A stretch of 64,000 bases of DNA from LMUY01 sp965276785 (GTDB lineage: Bacteria > Pseudomonadota > Alphaproteobacteria > Acetobacterales > Acetobacteraceae). Shown here in pieces: positions 18,596 to 27,390 of this stretch. The stretch lies in contig OZ255629.1 of the NCBI GenBank assembly GCA_965276785.1, positions 3,720,001 to 3,784,000 of the forward strand, read 5' to 3'. Each line of letters starts with the position of its first letter. The stretch's first letter is position 1. Made by a program: the position numbers and the translations under genes. The notes under the pieces were generated by a model. The model did no database searches and had not been told where the DNA came from. It worked only from the letters and a program-made list of their open reading frames with translations.

Positions 18596-19750
18596 ATGAA
18601 CGAGGTTGCGCCCTCCGCGCCCAAGCCCAAGAAGTCCGTCGCCCTCTCCGGCGTCCCGGCCGGCAACACCGCGCTCTGCACCGTGGGCCGCACCGGCAAC
18701 GACCTGCACTATCGCGGCTACGACATCCTCGAAATCGCCGAGCAATGCGAGTTCGAGGAGATCGCCCACCTGCTGGTGCACGGCAATTTCCCCAACACCG
18801 CCGAGCTCACCGCCTACCAGGCCAAGCTGCGCGCCCTCCGCGGCCTGCCCGGCCCGCTGCGCACCGCGCTTGAAGCCCTGCCGGCGGCGACCCACCCCAT
18901 GGACGTGATGCGCACCGCGGTGAGCGTACTGGGCTGCGTCCTGCCCGAGGCGCACGACCACAACGCGCCCGGCGCGCGCGACATCGCCGACGCGCTGATG
19001 GCCAGCCTCGGCTCCGCGCTGCTGTATTGGTGGCACTGGTCGCGCAACGGCCGCCGCATCGAGGTTGAGACCGACGACGACAGCATCGCCGCTCACTTCC
19101 TACACCTGCTGCACGGCAAGCCGGCCCCGGCCAGTTGGGTGCGCGCGATGCACACTTCACTCAACCTCTATGCCGAGCACGAATTCAACGCCAGCACATT
19201 CGCCTGCCGGGTCGTCGCCGGCACCGGGTCCGATCTATACAGCGCCATCACCGCCGGCATCGGCGCGTTACGCGGGCCAAAGCATGGCGGCGCCAACGAA
19301 GTAGCTTTGGAGGTGCAGACCCACTACGCCAACCCGGACGCAGCGGAGGCCGACATCCGCCGCCGGGTCGAGGCGAAGGAGGTGGTGATCGGCTTCGGCC
19401 ACCCCGTCTATACTGTGTCGGACCCGCGCAACGTGGTCATCAAGGGCGTGGCCCAACGCCTCTCGCAGGAGGCCGGCAGTACCGTGCTGTTCGACATCGC
19501 CGAGCGGATTGAGCGGGTGATGGCCGAGACCAAGCGCATGTTCGCCAACCTCGACTGGTTCAGCGCCGTCAGCTACTACCAGATGCGGGTGCCGACCTCG
19601 ATGTTCACGCCGCTCTTTGTCATCTCCCGCACCTCCGGCTGGGCGGCGCACGTAATGGAGCAGCGGGTGGACGGCAAGATCATCCGGCCGAGTGCCAACT
19701 ATACCGGGCCGGACAACCAGACCTTCGTGACACTGGAGCAGCGCAAGTGA
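18596..19750 (+). CDS. prpC: 2-methylcitrate synthase PrpC
   Basis: 384 aa from ATG 18596 with AAGGAG upstream. It is a citrate-synthase fold protein; catalytic His candidates are H230 in GPKHGGAN and H269 in GFGHPVY. It condenses propionyl-CoA with oxaloacetate to 2-methylcitrate and CoA. Length fits short type II methylcitrate synthases. The N terminus (about 15 residues, Pro/Lys-rich) is longer than usual but has its own ribosome site. The stop overlaps the GTG of prpB by 4 bp. Confidence 0.9.
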   Translation: MNEVAPSAPKPKKSVALSGVPAGNTALCTVGRTGNDLHYRGYDILEIAEQCEFEEIAHLLVHGNFPNTAELTAYQAKLRALRGLPGPLRTALEALPAATHPMDVMRTAVSVLGCVLPEAHDHNAPGARDIADALMASLGSALLYWWHWSRNGRRIEVETDDDSIAAHFLHLLHGKPAPASWVRAMHTSLNLYAEHEFNASTFACRVVAGTGSDLYSAITAGIGALRGPKHGGANEVALEVQTHYANPDAAEADIRRRVEAKEVVIGFGHPVYTVSDPRNVVIKGVAQRLSQEAGSTVLFDIAERIERVMAETKRMFANLDWFSAVSYYQMRVPTSMFTPLFVISRTSGWAAHVMEQRVDGKIIRPSANYTGPDNQTFVTLEQRK

Positions 19751-20679
19751 GTTACCTCATCGGCAGCGAGTTGCCCAACGAGCCGGCCGGCGAGCGATTC
19801 CGCGCGCTGGTGAACGCGGGCGGCATTGTGCCCATCCCCGGCGCGCATAATGGCATGGCGGCGTTGCAGTCCAAGCAGGCCGGCTTTCCCGCCGTCTATC
19901 TCTCGGGCGCCGCAATGACGGCCTCCATGGGACTGCCGGACCTGGGCGTGATCACGGTGGACGAGGTCTGCTTTTTCGTACGCCAGGTCAGCCGCGCCTC
20001 GCAGCTCCCCGTATTGGTGGATGGCGACACCGGGTATGGCGAGGCCTTGAACTGCATGGCCATGGTACGCGCTTTTGAGGACGCCGGCGCCGCGGCGGTG
20101 CATATCGAGGACCAGCTGCTACCGAAGAAGTGCGGCCATTTGAACGATAAGAAGCTGGCCGACGCGCACGACATGGCGGCCAAAGTCGCCGCCTGCGCCC
20201 GTGCCCGGCGCCACCTCTTTATCATTGCCCGCACCGATGCGGCAGCCAGCGAAGGCATGGATGGTGCGGTCGCTCGTGCGCAGCTTTACATCCAGGCGGG
20301 AGCGGATGCGATCTTTCCCGAGGCGCTGCACTCGGCCGAGATGTTCCGCGCTTTCGCCGAGCGCATGCCCGGCGTGCCCCTGCTGGCCAACATGACCGAG
20401 TTCGGCCGCACCCCTTTCTTCACCCAGGACGAGTTCCGCGACATGGGCTACCGCATGGTGATCTGGCCCGTCACCAGCCTGCGCGTGGCCGCGAAGGCGC
20501 AGGAGGAGCTTTACGCCTCCATCCGCCAGCACGGCGGCGCGCATCGCATGATCGACCGCATGCAGACCCGCAAGGAACTCTACGCCACCATCGATTACGC
20601 CGGTTATGAAGCGCTCGACGCCTCAATCGTGCAGACCGTCGTCCCGGTTGGCATGCCGCAGCAACCCGAAGCCGCCTGA
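19747..20679 (+). CDS. prpB: Methylisocitrate lyase PrpB
   Basis: 310 aa from GTG 19747 (GTGA overlap with prpC). It is an isocitrate lyase-superfamily barrel; the catalytic Cys is C129 within KKCGH, and the metal-binding VDGDTGYG and HIEDQ segments are intact. It splits 2-methylisocitrate into pyruvate and succinate, completing the methylcitrate cycle. It is the last gene of the operon; a strong hairpin begins 8 bp after the stop. Confidence 0.92.
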   Translation: MSYLIGSELPNEPAGERFRALVNAGGIVPIPGAHNGMAALQSKQAGFPAVYLSGAAMTASMGLPDLGVITVDEVCFFVRQVSRASQLPVLVDGDTGYGEALNCMAMVRAFEDAGAAAVHIEDQLLPKKCGHLNDKKLADAHDMAAKVAACARARRHLFIIARTDAAASEGMDGAVARAQLYIQAGADAIFPEALHSAEMFRAFAERMPGVPLLANMTEFGRTPFFTQDEFRDMGYRMVIWPVTSLRVAAKAQEELYASIRQHGGAHRMIDRMQTRKELYATIDYAGYEALDASIVQTVVPVGMPQQPEAA

Positions 20680-20686
20680 CCGCCAT

Positions 20687-20712
20687 ACCCTCTCCTGCGG
20701 CCGGGAGAGGGT
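20687..20712 (+). terminator. Hairpin after prpB; REP-like palindrome
   Basis: A 9-bp perfect stem ACCCTCTCC / GGAGAGGGT encloses an eight-base GC-rich loop, directly after prpB. There is no U-tract; the sequence continues TGGGGTGAGGG. The same CCCTCTCC...GGAGAGGGTTGGGGTGAGGG pattern is a widespread repeat in many GC-rich proteobacteria, so it may be a REP-type element serving as a terminator or mRNA stabiliser between prpB and the convergent MFS gene. Confidence 0.5.
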
Positions 20713-20823
20713 TGGGGTGAGGGTGCGAGGCCGCGGTCAGTTGTCGTAACACGCATCTTGATGCGGGTGTCACCAGGGTCAAACCCCGCATCGAAATGCG
20801 GCGCGACGTAACTGCTTTGTAGA

Positions 20824-22224
20824 TCACCGCGATATCTGCTCAAGCGCCCGCTTGTTCACCCGTGGCCCGGTGCTGATCGCCCCCATCACCATCACCATGC
20901 TGCCGGCAATGAACGCGAACACCCCCAACGTGCCGAAATCGCGCATCAAGAACGCGATCAGAAAGGCGCTGAACACCGCCGAGATCCGGCTGAACGAGTA
21001 GACAAACCCAACTGCCACCGCCCGGAACCGGGTGGGGTAAAGCTCCGCCTGGTAGGCGTGGAACCCGAACGACATGATGTTCGAGGACAGCGTCAGCATC
21101 ACGCCGCAAGCGATGATGGCTGCCGTGGAGGCCGCCTGGCTGAACAGCAGCCCGAACACCGCAATGCACCCGGCGGCGCTCACGATCAGCCACTTGCGCT
21201 CGACTTTGTCGGCAAACCCGGCTCCCAGCAACGGGCCAATCGGGGCGGCCAAGGCGATGAGCGATGTGTAGCCGAGCGATGAGGTGAGCGTGATACCCTG
21301 TTTCACCAATAGGGTCGGCACCCAGTTGGCAAAGCCATAGAAGCCGACGGTTTGGAAAATGTTGAACACGATCAGCATGACGGTGCGGCTGGTGTAGGGC
21401 GGCAGCAGCGCCTCCAACAAGTTGCCCCGCGGCAGCACTGGCTCGAGTGGCCCCGGCGGCGGCAGGGGGGCGCCGGTCTCCGCCTCGACCCGCCGCTCGA
21501 GCGACGCAACCGCCGCCTCCGCCTCACTTAGCCGGCCATGCGCCGCCAGCCAGCGTGGGCTCTCCGGCACCTGCCGGCGAATGAACCACACCGCCACCGC
21601 GCTGACCGAGCCAATCAGCACCACCCAGCGCCAACCGGAGAAACCACCCGGGCTCGCCGGCACCAGCAACCAGGACAGGAAGCTCACCACCGGCACGGCT
21701 GCGAATTGCACCACTTGGTTGACCGCAAAAGCCCGGCCGCGGACCGTTTTCGGAACCAACTCGCTGATGTAGGTGTCGATTGTTACCAACTCCACGCCGA
21801 TCCCTACGCCGGCGATGAACCGCCAGAGATTGAGCCCAAGTGCATCTGTCTGCAGCGCCATGATGGCCGACGCGGCGGCGTACCAAAGCAATGAGACGGT
21901 GAACACGCTGCGCCGGCCGAACCGGTCGGCGACGAAGCTGAACACCATGGTGCCGACAAACAAGCCGGCAAACAGCGCCGCGACGAAGCCGGCGATGCCG
22001 GAGGTACCAAACAGGCCCGGCGTGGTGGCGGTGAGAATGCCGTCCCGCACCAGCCCCGGCGCCACCGGGCCGGTGAGAAACAAGTCGTAGAACTCGAAAA
22101 AGCCGCCGAGGCTGAGCAGGGCCACCCATTGCCACACGCTGCGGCTTGCCGGCAGGCGGTCGAGCCGCGCCCCGATCGCACCCGCGTCGAGCGCGGGCCC
22201 GACATTGTCCACTTTGGTTAACAT
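20824..22224 (-). CDS. MFS transporter (metabolite:proton symporter-like)
   Basis: 466 aa with about 12 hydrophobic segments. After a short cytoplasmic start comes WQWVALLSLGGFFEFYDLFLTG, typical of MFS members for organic acids, aromatic acids or sugars (MHS/sugar-porter branch). The loop 2-3 motif GxxxDRxGRR is present as FVADRFGRRSVF, and VPESPRWL precedes the central loop. Substrate is unknown. It converges on the prp operon and might carry a metabolite of that pathway, but the orientation gives no firm link. Confidence 0.8.
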   Translation of the reverse strand: MLTKVDNVGPALDAGAIGARLDRLPASRSVWQWVALLSLGGFFEFYDLFLTGPVAPGLVRDGILTATTPGLFGTSGIAGFVAALFAGLFVGTMVFSFVADRFGRRSVFTVSLLWYAAASAIMALQTDALGLNLWRFIAGVGIGVELVTIDTYISELVPKTVRGRAFAVNQVVQFAAVPVVSFLSWLLVPASPGGFSGWRWVVLIGSVSAVAVWFIRRQVPESPRWLAAHGRLSEAEAAVASLERRVEAETGAPLPPPGPLEPVLPRGNLLEALLPPYTSRTVMLIVFNIFQTVGFYGFANWVPTLLVKQGITLTSSLGYTSLIALAAPIGPLLGAGFADKVERKWLIVSAAGCIAVFGLLFSQAASTAAIIACGVMLTLSSNIMSFGFHAYQAELYPTRFRAVAVGFVYSFSRISAVFSAFLIAFLMRDFGTLGVFAFIAGSMVMVMGAISTGPRVNKRALEQISR

Positions 22225-22419
22225 CAGCGTCTCTTCCGTCTCCCGCCGGCGCTCGTTGGTTGTTCCCCATGGCGACGGTTGTTTGCCGCACTTTATCCTA
22301 GACGGGTCTGTCGCCTAGAGGCCATGCCGGTTCCGCCGTCTGTCACGCCGAGCGCCCCGCCTGGGCGGCCCAGGCCCGGCGTCTTGCGAACCGCCCGCGC
22401 GCTCGCCATTTGGCAATCC

Positions 22420-22977
22420 ATGCAGAACATACCGTATGATCCCATCGGCTGGCATGGGACGACTATCCTATGCGTCCGCCGCGATGGCCATGTCGCCATG
22501 GCGGGGGACGGGCAGGTCACGCTGGGCCAGACCGTCATCAAGGGTAACGCCCGCAAAGTCCGCCGCATTGGCGTGGGCGATCGGGTGCTGGCCGGGTTCG
22601 CCGGCGCGACCGCTGATGCCTTCACCCTGCTGGAGCGGCTGGAGGCCAAGCTCGAGCGCTTCCCCGGCCAGCTAGAGCGTGCTTGCGTGGAACTGGCAAA
22701 GGACTGGCGCACCGATCGTTACCTTCGTCGCCTGGAAGCCATGATGGCGGTGGCCGATGCCGACCGCTCCTTCACCCTCACCGGCAATGGCGACGTATTG
22801 GAGCCAGACGACGGCGTGATCGCGATCGGCTCAGGCGGCAACTACGCGCTCGCCGCCGCCCGCGCGCTGATGGAGATCGACGGCCTTTCCGCCCAGGACA
22901 TTGCCCGTCGCGCGATGCGCATCGCCGGCGATATCTGCGTCTACACCAACGCTTCTGTCATCATCGAGACCCTGTAA
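22420..22977 (+). CDS. hslV: ATP-dependent protease subunit HslV
   Basis: 185 aa from ATG 22420. HslV is cut to expose the catalytic Thr in HGTTIL; here that Thr is residue 14, a propeptide length seen in alphaproteobacteria. The open frame runs further upstream with ATG at 22324 and beyond, so a longer start is possible; none has a good ribosome site. Conserved parts include AMAGDGQVTLGQTVIKGNARKVRR and GNGDVLEPDDGVIAIGSGGNYALAAA. It forms the proteolytic double ring of the HslUV heat-shock protease with the next gene. Confidence 0.9.
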   Translation: MQNIPYDPIGWHGTTILCVRRDGHVAMAGDGQVTLGQTVIKGNARKVRRIGVGDRVLAGFAGATADAFTLLERLEAKLERFPGQLERACVELAKDWRTDRYLRRLEAMMAVADADRSFTLTGNGDVLEPDDGVIAIGSGGNYALAAARALMEIDGLSAQDIARRAMRIAGDICVYTNASVIIETL

Positions 22978-24297
22978 ATGGACGTTCCAACCTACTCCCC
23001 GCGCGAGATCGTCTCTGAGCTCGATCGGTTCATCGTCGGCCAGAACGACGCCAAGCGCGCCGTTGCCATTGCCCTGCGCAACCGCTGGCGGCGGCAGCAG
23101 CTACCCGAGGAGATGCGCGAGGAGGTGGTGCCAAAGAACATCCTGATGATCGGCCCCACCGGCTGCGGCAAGACCGAGATCGCCCGGCGGCTGGCCAAGC
23201 TGGCGCAGGCGCCGTTCCTGAAGGTGGAGGCGACCAAGTTCACCGAGGTGGGCTATGTCGGCCGCGATGTGGACAGCATCGTGCGCGATCTGGTGGAGAC
23301 CAGCATCACCATGCTGCGCGAGGCCTCTCGCAAGGACGTGCAGGCCAAGGCGGAATCCCAAGCCGAGGACAAGCTGGTCACCGCCCTGGTCGGCGAGGGC
23401 GCCGGCGGCGACACCCGTGCCAAGTTCCGCCGCATGCTGCGCGACGGGGAATTGGAGGATAAGGAAGTTGAGGTCCAGGTGGCCGATTCCGGCGGCTCCC
23501 CCATCGGCCAGCTCGACATCCCCGGCATGCCGCCGGGCCAGATGATCAATTTGGGCGAGATGATGAAGGGCATGATGGGGCGCCCGCAGAAGACCCGCCG
23601 CATGACCGTGGCAGCCGCCCGCGCCGCCCTTACCCGCGACGAAGCCGATCACCTGCTGGACACCGAACAGGTCACCAAGGACGCGGTGTTCCACGCCGAG
23701 CAGAACGGCATCGTGTTCCTCGACGAGATCGACAAGGTGTGTGCCCGCTCCAGCGAGGGTGGCTTCCGCGGCGGCGATGTTTCGCGTGAGGGTGTGCAGC
23801 GGGATTTGCTGCCGCTGATCGAGGGCACCACCGTCTCCACCAAATATGGCCCGGTGAAGACCGACCACATCCTTTTCATCGCCTCCGGCGCGTTCCACCT
23901 TGCCAAGCCATCCGATCTGTTGCCCGAGTTGCAGGGTCGGCTGCCGATTCGCGTGGAGTTGGCGCCGCTGTCCCGCGCCGACCTGCGACAGATCCTGGTG
24001 GAGCCGGAGCACAGCCTGCTGAAGCAATACGGCGCGCTGATGAGCACCGAGGGCTTGGCGCTCGACTTCTCCGAGGACGCGGTGGACGCGCTGGCCGACT
24101 TGGCGGCGGACATCAATGATCGGATCGAGAATATTGGCGCCCGGCGGCTGGCGACCGTGCTGGAGAAGTTGCTGGAGGAGATTAGCTTCACCGCCAGCGA
24201 CCGCCGTGGCGACGCGGTGAAAGTGGACGCGGCTTATGTGAAGGAGCGGGTGGCGCCGCTCGCGGCCCGGGGGGATTTGAGCCGGTTTATTCTGTAG
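22978..24297 (+). CDS. hslU: HslUV protease ATPase subunit HslU
   Basis: 439 aa; its ATG follows the hslV stop with no gap, so the two are co-translated. It is an AAA+ Clp/Hsp100 unfoldase. Walker A is GPTGCGKT at 59-66, Walker B IVFLDEIDK; the I-domain lies between about residues 110 and 240, and the C terminus GDLSRFIL is the conserved tail that docks into HslV and triggers it. It unfolds substrates and feeds them to HslV. Confidence 0.95.
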   Translation: MDVPTYSPREIVSELDRFIVGQNDAKRAVAIALRNRWRRQQLPEEMREEVVPKNILMIGPTGCGKTEIARRLAKLAQAPFLKVEATKFTEVGYVGRDVDSIVRDLVETSITMLREASRKDVQAKAESQAEDKLVTALVGEGAGGDTRAKFRRMLRDGELEDKEVEVQVADSGGSPIGQLDIPGMPPGQMINLGEMMKGMMGRPQKTRRMTVAAARAALTRDEADHLLDTEQVTKDAVFHAEQNGIVFLDEIDKVCARSSEGGFRGGDVSREGVQRDLLPLIEGTTVSTKYGPVKTDHILFIASGAFHLAKPSDLLPELQGRLPIRVELAPLSRADLRQILVEPEHSLLKQYGALMSTEGLALDFSEDAVDALADLAADINDRIENIGARRLATVLEKLLEEISFTASDRRGDAVKVDAAYVKERVAPLAARGDLSRFIL

Positions 24298-24547
24298 CGT
24301 TCTGGCGCCGCATCTGTGCACCTGGTTCCACGGTGTCAGTCTGTTGTTCTCCAGCTTTCAGTTGGCTGTGTCGATTACTCCTGAACTGCTCCGCGGGGAG
24401 GGCAGTCGTAAACACGACGAACGCAAGCTTCTCGCTGGCCTTTGCAAGTTCAGTTCGTCTGGACGGCATTGAGCGCGCGTCGACGGCACGGGATCAGCAG
24501 ACGGCCAGCCGTAAGACATGCCTCACCTCGGACTGCTAGCACGCTAG
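24298..24547. other. Intergenic stretch after hslU, no gene recognised
   Basis: 250 bp between the hslU stop and the ATPase relic. Short open frames are present on both strands, but none shows a family pattern or ribosome site. The sequence GCTAGCACGCTAGC at 24533-24546 is a small inverted repeat. No tRNA fold or direct repeat suggesting an attachment site was found. Confidence 0.4.
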
Positions 24548-25164
24548 CTAAGAGAAGGGGCTGTAGAGTGGGCTAAGACAACTTCCGCAGGCGGATTCGT
24601 TCAATCTCATCAAGGGCAGCCCGTCCGATAGCGTAACTGGTGAAACGGTGCCGGGGAGTCTGCGGAACGCCGGGTCCGCACGCGCCGGGTCGAGCGCATT
24701 GAACCGGAGCTTCAGCGTGAAGCGTCGCGGTGCCGCTGCGTCCATGCGCTCGACCCTGTTGGTTGTGGACACGAAGGGTAGGCGTTGGTGCTTCATCCAA
24801 GTGAGCATCTCATCCAACTGGCTCACCTCGAAGGCGCGCGACGCGGCACCGCGGACGAACAGCAGCGCCTCCGCGACGTGGCGTCCAGGCCGGGCCAGTC
24901 GGGCGCACGGAGTTCCAAGATCGTCTCCGCACACCGTCAGCGCCTGGTCGAACGCGGTCAGAGAGGAGGCCTCGGTCAAGACGGTCACACCCATGGCTTC
25001 GGCGACCCCGGCGAGTGCCACCTCCATCTCCGCCATGCCGCCGCCGACCGAGCGTGCTGCACGCGCTAACGCTGCCCAGCGCGATTGTAACGGAGTTACC
25101 GCTGCCGACAGCTATCGAGGTCAGCGACCTCCAGCACGGCTGGTAGCGATTGATCAATCTTCAT
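24548..25164 (-). pseudogene. AAA+ ATPase pseudogene, frameshifted and internally deleted
   Basis: Minus-strand relic. An N terminus starts at ATG 25164 (MKIDQSLPAVLEVADLDS), then the frame shifts near 25110 and continues SAAVTPLQSRWAALARAAR and VTVLTEASSLTAFDQAL. After GDDLGTPCARLARPG the sequence jumps to FEVSQLDEMLTWM, LPFVSTTN and APRRFTLKLRFNAL, the sensor 1 and Arg-finger region of an AAA+ ATPase family. The part that should carry Walker A and the DEAD-like Walker B is missing, and the C terminus is replaced by unrelated residues. It therefore cannot be active. It marks the left edge of the AT-richer island; family identity is from remembered consensus of such ATPases. Confidence 0.65.
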
Positions 25165-25309
25165 TTCTGAAAGCTCTCGCAACGCGTCAGATCTTGATCT
25201 GACAATGCGGGAGGTTTGGAGACGGTGGTCTTCGCATAGATTGCCACAATGCGCGGCAATATGCGCAAACTATCTTGTCAGGAGCGGTCCCACACATCAT
25301 TGTTTGGAT

Positions 25310-25552
25310 ATGAGCAAGGATCCCGCACCGCGCGAAGATAAACGTGCCAAGTTCATTCGCTTGGCCGAAGGCCGAACGTCTAACGCTATTCGGTCTATCC
25401 GAGTGATCGGCAATCTGGCCAATAGGCTGCACTATGAGTTCTCGGATGCAGACGTGAAGAAGATCATGACCGCCCTAAACAAGGAAGTTGACGCTGTAAG
25501 CAGAAAATTCGACGAATTGGCCACCAAGACGAAGGCGGAGTTTAAGCTTTGA
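25310..25552 (+). CDS. Small helical protein, first gene of the defence-like operon
   Basis: 80 aa from ATG 25310. It is highly charged and predicted helical, with RAKFIRLAEGRTSNAIRSIRVIGNLANR and a C-terminal stretch DADVKKIMTALNKEV rich in heptad-like spacing. No signal or membrane segment. I recognise no named family; the RLAEGR...IRxIGNLxNR pattern looks like small proteins that I recall beside DNA-modification genes, which is weak evidence. Its stop overlaps the TTG of the GHKL ATPase gene by 4 bp, so the two are probably translated together. A structural or regulatory partner role is inferred. Confidence 0.65.
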   Translation: MSKDPAPREDKRAKFIRLAEGRTSNAIRSIRVIGNLANRLHYEFSDADVKKIMTALNKEVDAVSRKFDELATKTKAEFKL

Positions 25553-27390
25553 GCCTGTGGTTTTTTGAACAGAGAGATCCACGCGGTGTCTACAACCTGC
25601 CCAAGCATGAAGAGCACTTTGCTCACGTGAGAGGAATCGTCACCTCCTTGGCTAGAGAGACATCGCAGAATAGCGGCGATGCCAGCGATTCGAGCACAGG
25701 CAAGCCAGTGCGGATGCGCTTCCGCTTCGGCAAAGTCGACCTCGTTCGATTCAAACACTACTTGGTTGGGCTAGAGCCCCACCTGGCATGCTTTTCTAAC
25801 CTTGCCGGGCTGCTGTTAGAAGGCAAAGTGTCTTACCTGGCGATTGAAGATTTTGAGACACATGGTCTTCGTGGGTCCTATGATCCGATGTCCGGAGGGA
25901 CTGAGAGCGGGTACACCGCTTTCTGGCATCGCTACGGCGAATCAGGTAAGTCGAAGGAGCATGGAGGTCGTCACGGCCTTGGCAAGAGCACGGTTGCTTG
26001 TGCTTCGCGCCTCCGCATGTTCTTCGGGGCGACGGTTCCGTCGGATGCTAGACCGCCGAGGTTGCTTCTGCAGGGCCAGATCTGCCTCGGGCCGCATATG
26101 CTCGACGACGACGCCGGCAAACGGGTTCTCTTTGACGCTTACGGCCTCTGGTATGATAAGAATGATGCGGGAGAGACAATACCCTTCATTGACAAGGCGG
26201 CCGCTGCTTTCACTCACGATTTCAAGCTTGATCGGGGCCGGTCTTCAGGACTGTCGCTCGTCATTCCTTACCCGGCGGAAGAACTGACTCCCGATGCTCT
26301 CGTGCGAGCAATCATCGAGAACTGCTTTCACCAGATCCTCAGCAAGCACTTGGTTGTGGAAGTCGAGAATGTTGTAATAAGCGCCTCGACTATCAAGGAG
26401 CTTGCGGTCAGACATGACCTCTCAAGCTTAGGCGCCGCAATTGATCTGAGCGAGGAAGTAGCCAAGGGCAAGCTATCTTATGCCACCCCCAAACTAGAGG
26501 CCGTTAAGCTTTGTCTAAAGGCGGATCACTTCGAACCCGCGGCGTTGAAGGACATTCAAAAACGCTGGACTGATGGTAAAACAGTGGCCGTCAAACTCCC
26601 AATAAGCATCAAGGAAAAAGGCAAAGCGGCAGCCACGGGCGAGGTCCACCTCTTTATTCGTCGTCAACAGGACGAGCAGTTGGCCCGAGAAACGTATGTC
26701 CGCGGACGGGTTTCGGTTCCCATGCGAGGGATTATTGAGCGCTCGAATTGCGTCGGGCTTCTTGTGGCGGATGTGGGCGATGCCTCCACTTTCCTCGGAG
26801 ACTCGGAACCGCCAGCACACGATCGATGGCTCGTCGGTCGTCTTAAGGACAAATACATCAAGCCGGAGGATGCTCTAAAGCGCATCAAATACGCCTTGCG
26901 CGACTTGCTCAGCATCGTGGATGCCGGCGATGACGAGCGAGCCATCAAAGACGCTTTTGCCGAGTATCTTTGGTCCCCTCGAATTCAGGACGAAGAGGAG
27001 GAGGATCGTCCTGTCAAAACAAAGCAGCCCAAGTCGGCTGACGACGTTCCAGCGCCGCGCCCCCACCCGCACGTTTTGCAAAAGGTCGACGGAGGGTTCG
27101 CCTATTCGTATCGGGCTGCTGATGAGCATGACGGCACGGTCGCGGCGCGGATTTTGGTCAGCTACCGTAGACGGGCTGCACCCAAGAAGAGCCTGAAGAA
27201 GACCAAGTTTTCAGATTTCGACGAGGAAATGCCCATGGAAGAAGTGGGCAGCGCTTCCGTGACGCAGGATGTCGAAGCTCGCCGCATCGTCTTTACGTTG
27301 GAGAACGTGTCGCCTGGATATGAGCTTCGCGTGACCGGCTTTGACGCCAACCGCGACATCGAACTGCAGCTAGAGGCGGAAAGCGCATGA
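25549..27390 (+). CDS. GHKL-fold ATPase (MutL/MORC-like) of a restriction/defence locus
   Basis: 613 aa starting at TTG 25549; GGCGGAG lies upstream and a later ATG would cut off the ATP site. The Bergerat motifs are visible: N box RETSQNSGDA (E37, N41, D44), G1 box AIEDFETHGLRG (D101, G106), and G2 box GGRHGLGKST at 139-148. These bind Mg-ATP in Hsp90, MutL, histidine kinase and MORC proteins. There is no histidine kinase phosphoacceptor domain and no MutL endonuclease motif. The C-terminal third has an acidic-basic linker (DEEEEDRPVKTKQPK) and a likely beta-rich domain. GHKL ATPases of the MutL/MORC type are known components of prokaryotic restriction-modification loci; the role here is inferred from the methylase and Vsr neighbours. 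Confidence 0.75.
   Translation: MSLWFFEQRDPRGVYNLPKHEEHFAHVRGIVTSLARETSQNSGDASDSSTGKPVRMRFRFGKVDLVRFKHYLVGLEPHLACFSNLAGLLLEGKVSYLAIEDFETHGLRGSYDPMSGGTESGYTAFWHRYGESGKSKEHGGRHGLGKSTVACASRLRMFFGATVPSDARPPRLLLQGQICLGPHMLDDDAGKRVLFDAYGLWYDKNDAGETIPFIDKAAAAFTHDFKLDRGRSSGLSLVIPYPAEELTPDALVRAIIENCFHQILSKHLVVEVENVVISASTIKELAVRHDLSSLGAAIDLSEEVAKGKLSYATPKLEAVKLCLKADHFEPAALKDIQKRWTDGKTVAVKLPISIKEKGKAAATGEVHLFIRRQQDEQLARETYVRGRVSVPMRGIIERSNCVGLLVADVGDASTFLGDSEPPAHDRWLVGRLKDKYIKPEDALKRIKYALRDLLSIVDAGDDERAIKDAFAEYLWSPRIQDEEEEDRPVKTKQPKSADDVPAPRPHPHVLQKVDGGFAYSYRAADEHDGTVAARILVSYRRRAAPKKSLKKTKFSDFDEEMPMEEVGSASVTQDVEARRIVFTLENVSPGYELRVTGFDANRDIELQLEAESA

Noticed and set aside
22225..22419. Heat-shock sigma-32 promoter before hslV
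   Set aside because: TTG and CCCCAT-like pieces exist near 22255-22270 but spacing and match are too poor to support a call.
24648..25202. 184-codon plus-strand frame at the AAA+ relic
   Set aside because: It is the antisense of the ATPase relic, whose minus-strand reading has recognisable family segments.
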